Shown one piece after another: positions 57,201-64,000 of a stretch of DNA of 64,000 nt. How positions within the stretch are numbered: the stretch's first letter is position 1; the number at the start of each line of letters is the position of its first letter. The stretch is from Streptomyces sp. MNU76. Lineage in GTDB: Bacteria; Actinomycetota; Actinomycetes; Streptomycetales; Streptomycetaceae. The stretch covers positions 124,001 through 188,000 of the forward strand of contig NZ_JAJKLK010000024.1 in the NCBI RefSeq assembly GCF_020982545.1. Direction: 5' to 3'. The notes below the pieces were generated by a model. That model saw nothing but the letters and a program-made list of their open reading frames with translations. It had not been told where the DNA came from and did no database searches. The position numbers and the translations under genes were made by a program.

Positions 57201-60200
57201 TGATCAAGACCGTGCTCTCGCTGCGGCACGGCGTCCTCCCGCGCACCCTGCACGCCGACGAGCCCTCCCCGCACGTCGACTGGGCCTCCGGCGAGGTGGA
57301 GCTGCTCACCGAGGCACGCGACTGGCCCGACACCGGCGCACCCCGCCGCGCGGGCATCTCCTCCTTCGGCTTCAGCGGCACCAACGTCCACGCCATCCTC
57401 GAACAGGCACCGCCCGCCTCCGACGTGGACGCAGAGGCAGACGCAGACGCAGGCGCCGGACCGGAGCAGCGGCACGCGCCCACCGCGCCGGTCGTGCCCT
57501 GGGTGCTGTCCGCGAGGTCGCCGCGGGCCCTGGCCCACCAGGCCCAGCGGCTGCGCAGCCACCTCGCAGGCGGCGGCGCCCCCGACCCGCTGGACACCGG
57601 CTACTCCCTGGCGACAGGCCGTACCCCCTTCGAACACCGCGCGGTGCTCCTCGGTACCGGCGGCGACGCCCCGTTGGCCGCCCTCGACGGGCTGGCCGGC
57701 GGCGAGGACACCCCGGGGCTGATCCGCGGCGTGGCCGACACCGACGGCCGCCGGGTGTTCGTCTTCCCGGGCCAGGGCGCGCAGTGGGCCGGGATGGCGG
57801 TGGAACTGCTGGACACCTCCCCGGTGTTCGCCGCCTCCATGGCCGCCTGCGAGCAGGCACTGACGCCGTACGTCGACTGGTCGCTCGACGCCGTGCTGCG
57901 CGGCGCCCCGGACACGCCACCCTTCGAACGGGTCGACGTGGTCCAGCCCGCACTGTGGGCCGTGATGGTCTCGCTGGCCGCGCAGTGGCGCTCCTGGGGC
58001 GTCGAGCCCGACGCCGTCCTTGGCCACAGCCAGGGCGAGATCGCCGCCGCCGTGGTCGCCGGGGCCCTCTCCCTGGACGACGGCGCCAAGGTCGTCGCCC
58101 TGCGCAGCCGTGCCATCCTCGCCCTCGCCGGGCACGGCGGCATGGTCTCCGTGGCCGTCCCGCGCGAGCGCGCCGTGGAACTCGTCGCCCGGTGGTCAGG
58201 GCGGCTCTCCCTCGCCGCCGTCAACGGACCGTCCGCCGTCGTCGTCTCCGGTGACACGGAGGCCCTGACCGAGCTGATCGCCGTCTGCGAGGAGGACGGC
58301 GTACGGGCCCGCACGATCGCGGTGGACTACGCCTCCCACTCCGCGCACGTCGAGCGCATCCGCGCGGAGGTGCTCGACGCACTGGACGGCATCACGCCCC
58401 TGGCGGGCCGGGTGCCGCTCTACTCCACCCTCACCGGCGACTGGCTCGACACGACGGAGATGGACGCCGGGTACTGGTACCGGAACCTGCGCGAGACCGT
58501 CGAGTTCGACGGTGCCGTGCGCGCCCTCGCCGACCAGCGCCACCAGGTCTTCGTCGAGGTCTCGCCGCACCCGGTGCTCACGACGTCCGTGCAGGAGACC
58601 GTCGAGTCCGCCACAGCCGCAGAGTCCGCCGAGGCCCCGCGGACCGTGGTGACCGGCACGCTGCGCCGTGACGAGGGCGGCCTCGCCCGCGCGCTCACCT
58701 CGGCCGCCGAACTGTGGGTGCGCGGCGTCCCGGTGCTGTGGCCGGTCCTCTTCGAAGGCACCGGCGCCCGCCGCACAGACCTGCCCACATACCCCTTCGA
58801 ACACCGGCGCTACTGGCTCCAGTCCGACGGGCCGGCCGCCCCGTCGGGCACGACGGACGAGGCGGACGCGATGGACGCCGTGGACTCGGCGTTCTGGCGG
58901 CTCGTCGAGCGCGGTGACGCCGCCGAGGCCGCCGGTGACCTGGCGGTGGACGCCGAGACGCTCGGCACGGTGCTGCCCGCCCTGAACGCCTGGCGCCGCA
59001 GGCAGCGCGAGGGCGCCGCCGTCGACACCTGGCGCTACCGCGTCGACTGGCAGCCGGTCCCCGACCCGCCCGCCGCGCCCCTGTCCGGCACCTGGCTCGT
59101 GGTCCTGCCCGAAGGGCACGACGACGCACCGGGCGCCCCGCTCGCGCGGGACTCCGTGACGGCCCTCACCGAAGCCGGGGCCGACGTCGTGACCGTGCGG
59201 CTCACCGACGCGGACGCCGACCGCGCCACGCTGGGGGAGCGGCTCACCACCGCCCTGGACGGCCGCACCCCGCACGGCATCCTGTCGCTGCTGGCGATCG
59301 CCGGACGACCGCACCCCGACCACCCCGCCGTCTCCGCCGGTTCGGCCCTCACCCTCGTCCTCGTCCAGGCGCTCGGCGACCTCGGCGTCGAAGCCCCGCT
59401 GTGGTGCGCCACCCACGGCGCCGTCTCCACCGGCGACAGCGACCCGCTCACCGCCCCCGACCAGGCACTGATCTGGGGCACCGGCATGGTCGCCGCGCTG
59501 GAGCACCCCACCCGCTGGGGCGGTCTGGTCGACCTGCCGCCGACCCTCAACTCCCTGTCCCGCGAGCGGCTCCGCGCGGTCCTCGCCGGTGCCACCGGTG
59601 AGGACCAGCTCGCCGTCCGCTCCGTCGGACTGCTCGGCCGACGCCTGGTCCGCGCCCCCGCCCGCCCGGCACCCGGCCCGCGTGGAAGCCCCGGGGCACC
59701 GTCCTCGTCACCGGCGGCACGGGCGCCCTCGGCCCCCACCTCGCGCGCTGGCTCGCCCGCGGCGGCGCCGAGCACCTCGTCCTTCCCGGGCGGCGCGGCG
59801 CCGACGTCCCCGGCGCCGACGAACTGCGGGCCGAACTCGCCGAACTGGGCACCCGGCTGTCCCTGCCCGCCTGCGACGTCGCCGACCGCGCCCAGGTCGC
59901 CCGCCTGCTGACCGGGCTGGAGGAACAGGGCACCCCCGTCACCGCCGTGTTCCACGCCGCCGCCTACATCCAGTTGGCCTCCCTGGACGACACCCCGCTC
60001 GACGCCTTCGCCGAGGTCGTCGCCGCCAAGGCGGAGGGGGCCCGGCACCTGGACGAACTGCTCGACCGCGAACTCGACGCGTTCGTGCTGTTCTCCTCCG
60101 TCGCAGGCGTCTGGGGCAGCAGCAACCACGCCGCCTACACCGCCGGCAACGCCTACCTCGACGCCCTCGCCGAACACCGCAGGGCCCGGGGCCTGAGCGC

Positions 60201-63200
60201 CACCACCGTCGACTGGGGCGTCTGGTCGGCCGCCAACCCCTGGGCCGTCCGCGAGACCGTCGACGAGTCCGACTTCTACCGGGTGCAGAAGCAGGGCCTG
60301 CCGCTCATCGAGCCCGACCTCGCGCTCGCCGGACTCCAGCAGGCACTCGACGACGACGAGACGGTCATCGCCCTCGCCGACGTCGACTGGGAACAGTTCG
60401 CCGCGGTCTTCGGCTCCGTACGCCCCAGCCGTCTGCTCACCGGCGTACCGGAGGCCAGGCGCCAGCTGGAGGAGGCCGCGACTCCCGGCGCGAGTGCCGC
60501 CACACCGGCCGCCGACGTGCTGCGCGAGCGCCTGACCGGGCTGGCCGGGGCCGAGCAGCGCCGCGTCACCCTGGACCTCGTCCGCACCCACGCCGCGGCC
60601 GTCCTCGGTCATGACTCGCCGGAGGAGCTGCGGCCGGGCAGGGCGTTCCAGGAACTCGGCTTCGATTCGCTGACCGCCGTCGAACTGCGCAACCGGCTCC
60701 GCACCGCCACCGGCCTCCCGCTGCCCGCCACCCTCGTCTTCGACTACCCGTCCGCGGCCGTGCTCGCCGAGCACATCCGCGCCGAGGTGCTCGGCGAGCA
60801 CCGGACGCCCGCCACACGCGAGCCCGCGCCCGCCGGCACCGCGGCGGCCGACGAGCCGATCGCGATCGTCGCGATGAGCTGCCGCTTCCCCGGCGGGGTG
60901 CAGACCCCCGAACAGCTGTGGCGGCTGCTGGAGGAGGGCGGCGACGTCGTCTCGGAGTTCCCGACCGACCGCGGCTGGCCGCTGGAGTCCATGTTCGACC
61001 CCGACCCGGACCAGCCCGGCACCAGCTATGTGCGGCACGGCGGATTCCTCTACGACGCCGGTGACTTCGACGCCGACTTCTTCGGCATCTCGCCGCGCGA
61101 GGCGGTCGCGATGGACCCGCAGCAGCGACTGCTCCTTGAGACCTCCTGGGAGACCTTCGAACGCGCCGGTCTCGACCCGGACCGCCTGCGCGGCACCGAC
61201 ACCGGCGTCTTCACCGGCGTCAACTACCAGGACTACGGCGCCTCCGTGGCCCAGACCCAGGAGAACGAGGGCCACCTCCTCACCGGCAGCGCGGCCAGCG
61301 TGATCTCCGGCCGGATCTCCTACACCCTCGGCCTGGAGGGCCCCGCCGTCACCGTCGACACCGCCTGCTCCGCCTCCCTCGTCGCGGTGCACCTGGCCGC
61401 CCAGGCGCTGCGCGCCGGGGACTGCTCACTCGCCCTGGCCGGCGGTGTCGCGGTGATGTCCAGCCCGGGCGCCATCATCAGCTTCGCCCGCCAGCGCGGC
61501 CTCGCCGCCGACGGCCGCTGCAAGGCGTTCTCCGACGCCGCCGACGGCATGGGCATGGCCGAGGGCGTCGGCGTGATCCTCCTCGAACGGCTCTCCGAGG
61601 CACAGCGGCACGGGCACCCCGTGCTGGCCGTCCTGCGCGGCAGCGCCATCAACCAGGACGGCGCCAGCAACGGCCTGACCGCCCCCAACGGCCCCTCCCA
61701 GCAGCGGGTCATCCGCGCCGCCCTCGCCAACGCCCGGCTCTCGGCGGCCGACATCGACGTCGTCGAGACCCACGGCACCGGCACCACGCTCGGCGACCCC
61801 ATCGAGGCCCAGGCCCTGCTCGCCACGTACGGCCAGGAACGCTCCGACGGGCGCCCCTTGTTGATCGGCTCCCTGAAGTCCAACATCGGCCACACCCAGG
61901 CTGCCGCGGGCGTCGCCGGTGTGATCAAGACCGTCCTGGCGCTCCGGTACGGGCAGGTGCCGCGCACCCTGCACGTCGACCGGCCCTCGACCCAGGTCGA
62001 CTGGACGGCCGGTGCCGTGGAGGTGGCCACCGACACGACCCCGTGGCCGGCGACGGGCCGCCCGCGCCGTGCCGGGATCTCCGCGTTCGGCATGAGCGGC
62101 ACCAACGTGCACGCGATCGTGGAGCAGGCTCCCGAGGAGGCTCCTGAGCAGAGCCCGCAGGAGACACCCGACGAGGCGCCGGCCCGGAACGTCGCCTGGC
62201 CGCTCTCCGCCAAGTCCCCGGACGCCCTGCGCGGCCAGGCCGAGCGGCTGACCGCCCACCTGGCCGACACGCCGGGCCTCCCGCCCGCCGGCATCGGCCG
62301 GGCCCTGACCACCCGCACGGCGTTCGAACACCGCGCCGTACTGGTCGGCGACACCACCCGGCTGCCCGCCGCGCTGACCGCCCTCGCCGACGACGGCACC
62401 GCCCCCGACCTGGTCCGCGGCGTCGCCGGCACCGTGGGCCGCACGGTCTTCGTCTTCCCCGGCCAGGGTTCCCAATGGGCCGGTATGGCAAGGGAGTTGC
62501 TGGACGAGTCGCCGGTGTTCGCGGCCCGGATGGAGGAGTGCGAACGGGCACTGGCACCCTTCGTCGACTGGTCGCTGCTCGACGCCGTGCGCTCGGGCAG
62601 TGCCTGGGACCAGGTGGACGTCGTCCAGCCCGCGCTGTTCGCGGTGATGGTGTCGCTGGCCGAGGTCTGGCGGTCGTTCGGTGTCGTACCGGACGCCGTC
62701 GTCGGCCACTCCCAGGGCGAGATCGCCGCCGCCGTCGTGGCGGGCGCGCTGTCCCTGGAGGACGGCGCCCAGGTGGTCGCCCTGCGCAGCAAGACCCTCG
62801 ACGCGCTGGCCGGTCGCGGCGGCATGGCCTCCCTGTCCCTCCCCGCCGACCGGGCCGAGGCCGCCCTCGCCCCCTGGGCCGGCGCCCTGTCGGTCGCCGC
62901 GCTGAACGGCCCCGCCACCACCGTGGTCGCGGGCGACTCCCAGGCCCTGGCGGCCCTGCTCGCGCAGTGCGAGGCCCAGGGCGTACGGGCCCGGCGCATC
63001 GACGTCGACTACGCCTCGCACTCCGAGCACGTCGAGGAGATCCACGGCATCCTCATGGACGCCCTGGCGGGCATCAAGCCGCTGCCGAGCGAGGTCCCGC
63101 TGTACTCCACGGTGGACGGCGGCTGGCTCGACACCACCGGCATGCACGCCGGTTACTGGTATCGCAACCTGCGGCAGACCGTCGGCTTCGACCCCGCCGT

Positions 63201-64000
63201 CCGCGTCCTGGCCGCCGAGGGATTCACCTCCTTCGTCGAGGTCAGCCCGCACCCCGTGCTCACCATGGCCATCGAGGAGACCACCGAGACCGCCGGACGC
63301 GAGGCCGTCGTCCTCGGCACCCTGCGCCGCGACGAGGGAGGCCTGCGACGCGTCCTGCTGTCGGCGGCCGAACTGTGGGTGCGCGGAGGCGCGGTCGACT
63401 GGACCGCCGCGTTCCCCGGCGAGAGCACGGCCGAGCTGCCGACGTACGCCTTCCAGCGGCGCCGCTACTGGATCCAGCCGCCCGCGGCGACGCCCCGCGG
63501 GCCCGGTGCCACCGGGCACCCGCTGCTCGGCACGGCCGTCGAGGTCGCCGACACCGGGGACCTCGTGCTCAGCGGCAGCCTGTCGACACGCACCCACCCC
63601 TGGCTCGCGGACCACGCGGTCTCCGGCGTGGTCCTGCTGCCCGGTACCGGTTTCGTGGAACTGGCCGTACGCGCCGGCGACGAGGCGGACTGCCCCCGGG
63701 TCGAGGAACTGACACTCCAGGCACCGCTGGTGTTCGACCGGGACGCCGCCGTCCAGATCCAGGTGCGGGTCGGCGCGCCCGACGACTCCGGGCGGCGCAC
63801 CTTCGGCGTGTTCTCCCGGGCCGAGGACGGCGCCGGCACTCCGTGGACCGGGCACGCCACCGGTGTCCTCGCCCCGGCCGGGTCCACCGATGGGGCGGCC
63901 CACCCGTACGGCGCGGCATGGCCGCCGGCCGGGGCGGAACCCGTGTCCGTCGACGGCCTCTACGAGCGGTTCGCGGACGCCGGCTACGGATACGGCCCCG
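51266..64000 (+). CDS. conE: Type I modular PKS, modules 10-12 (KR, KR, DH...), 3' end beyond window; concanamycin ConE-like
   Basis: The gene starts with GTG at 51266 and is still open at the window edge, so at least 4240 residues are encoded. M10 uses a VAGH-type AT and an A-type KR (expected ethylmalonyl, C8-ethyl and C9-OH). M11 uses methylmalonyl with an A-type KR (C6-methyl, C7-OH). M12 uses methylmalonyl and has a DH cut by the window (C4-methyl, start of the 2,4-diene). The N-terminal helix LRDYLNRVTIDLQQTRRRLR closely resembles those of the two preceding proteins and is the docking partner for the end of the ConD-like protein. One frame break between about 59640 and 59695, at the junction to KR11, moves the reading frame; from 59701 it is open to 64000. 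The last module and thioesterase should lie downstream. Confidence 0.86.
51371..56065 (+). other. PKS module 10: KS-AT(VAGH type, probably ethylmalonyl)-KR(A)-ACP
   Basis: KS spans 51371-52625; the active site reads DTACSAS (cysteine codon 51866-51868). AT spans 53038-53960 with GHSQGE, and VAGHSAHMD at 53615 onward in place of YASH, a signature linked to ethylmalonyl and other bulky units. KR spans 54985-55530 and is A-type with GVWGSADHAAY. ACP serine is at 55946-55948. It matches the only ethyl branch of concanamycin (C8) and the C9 hydroxyl. Confidence 0.83.
56129..60790 (+). other. PKS module 11: KS-AT(methylmalonyl)-KR(A)-ACP
   Basis: KS spans 56129-57405 (cysteine codon 56645-56647). 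AT spans 57755-58670 with GHSQGE and YASH (58328-58339). There is no DH. KR spans 59697-60240, just after the frame break, with GGTGALG and the A-type Trp and His in GVWGSSNHAAY. ACP serine is at 60667-60669. It gives C7-OH and the C6 methyl. Confidence 0.86.
60853..64000 (+). other. PKS module 12 (partial): KS-AT(methylmalonyl)-DH...
   Basis: KS spans 60853-62125 with DTACSAS (cysteine codon 61366-61368) and, unusually, ETHGTGT for EAHGTGT. AT spans 62443-63330 with GHSQGE and YASH (63010-63021); its central part resembles the AT of module 2 (LLDAVRSG, VWRSFGVVPDAVVGHSQGE). DH starts at 63517, with His at 63613 in HAVSGVVLLP, and is cut at YGYGP. A KR is expected beyond the edge to make the C4=C5 double bond. 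Confidence 0.86.

Noticed and set aside
1..64000. tRNA, CRISPR, insertion sequence or attachment site
   Set aside because: Reading both strands gave no such signals; the repeats found are PKS domain paralogs.

Overview
The window comes from a high-GC actinomycete, almost certainly a Streptomyces: GC-rich codon use, GTG starts, purine-rich ribosome binding sites and near-continuous coding. Almost all of it (1370 to 64000) is five co-directional genes for a giant modular type I polyketide synthase (PKS). The last gene runs off the right edge. To the left, on the opposite strand and across a 263-bp divergent intergenic region, lie a discrete acyltransferase gene and the first 49 codons of an unidentified gene that overlaps it by four bases.

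Read in order, the PKS has a decarboxylating loading module (KSQ-AT-ACP) and extension modules 1 to 12: gene 1 = loading + M1 (DH-KR); gene 2 = M2 (KR), M3 (KR), M4 (dead KR); gene 3 = M5 (KR), M6 (KR), M7 (DH-KR); gene 4 = M8 (DH-KR), M9 (DH-ER-KR); gene 5 = M10 (KR), M11 (KR), M12 (DH seen, cut by the window). AT signatures give malonyl for loading, M1, M3 and M7; methylmalonyl for M2, M4, M5, M8, M9, M11 and M12; and unusual xAGH-type extender selection for M6 and M10.

This order of extender units and reductions matches position by position the carbon skeleton of concanamycin A, an 18-membered plecomacrolide V-ATPase inhibitor: propenyl end, 25-O and 23-OH, 21-keto that closes the hemiketal, 19-OH, 17-O of the lactone, 16-methoxy, 12,14-diene, 11-CH2, 9-OH, 8-ethyl, 7-OH and the start of the 2,4-diene. 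I therefore call the genes conA to conE-like. The final extension module, thioesterase, methoxymalonyl-ACP, ethylmalonyl-CoA and deoxysugar genes would lie outside the window.

Most PKS genes here are not open as given. About 20 small frame breaks interrupt genes 1 to 5, many of them a G5 or C5 run read as four, while all domains remain intact around them. This looks like uncorrected sequencing or assembly error rather than decay. The two worst regions are a 1.3-kb near-identical repeat pair covering KS1 and KS2, which also has a third-position base use unlike its neighbours and a short divergent island in the middle. The mosaic KS pair, the xAGH acyltransferases, the naturally dead KR4, the altered DH8 motif and the unexplained discrete acyltransferase are the points most worth a second look. 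I see no RNA genes, CRISPR arrays, insertion sequences or phage features.
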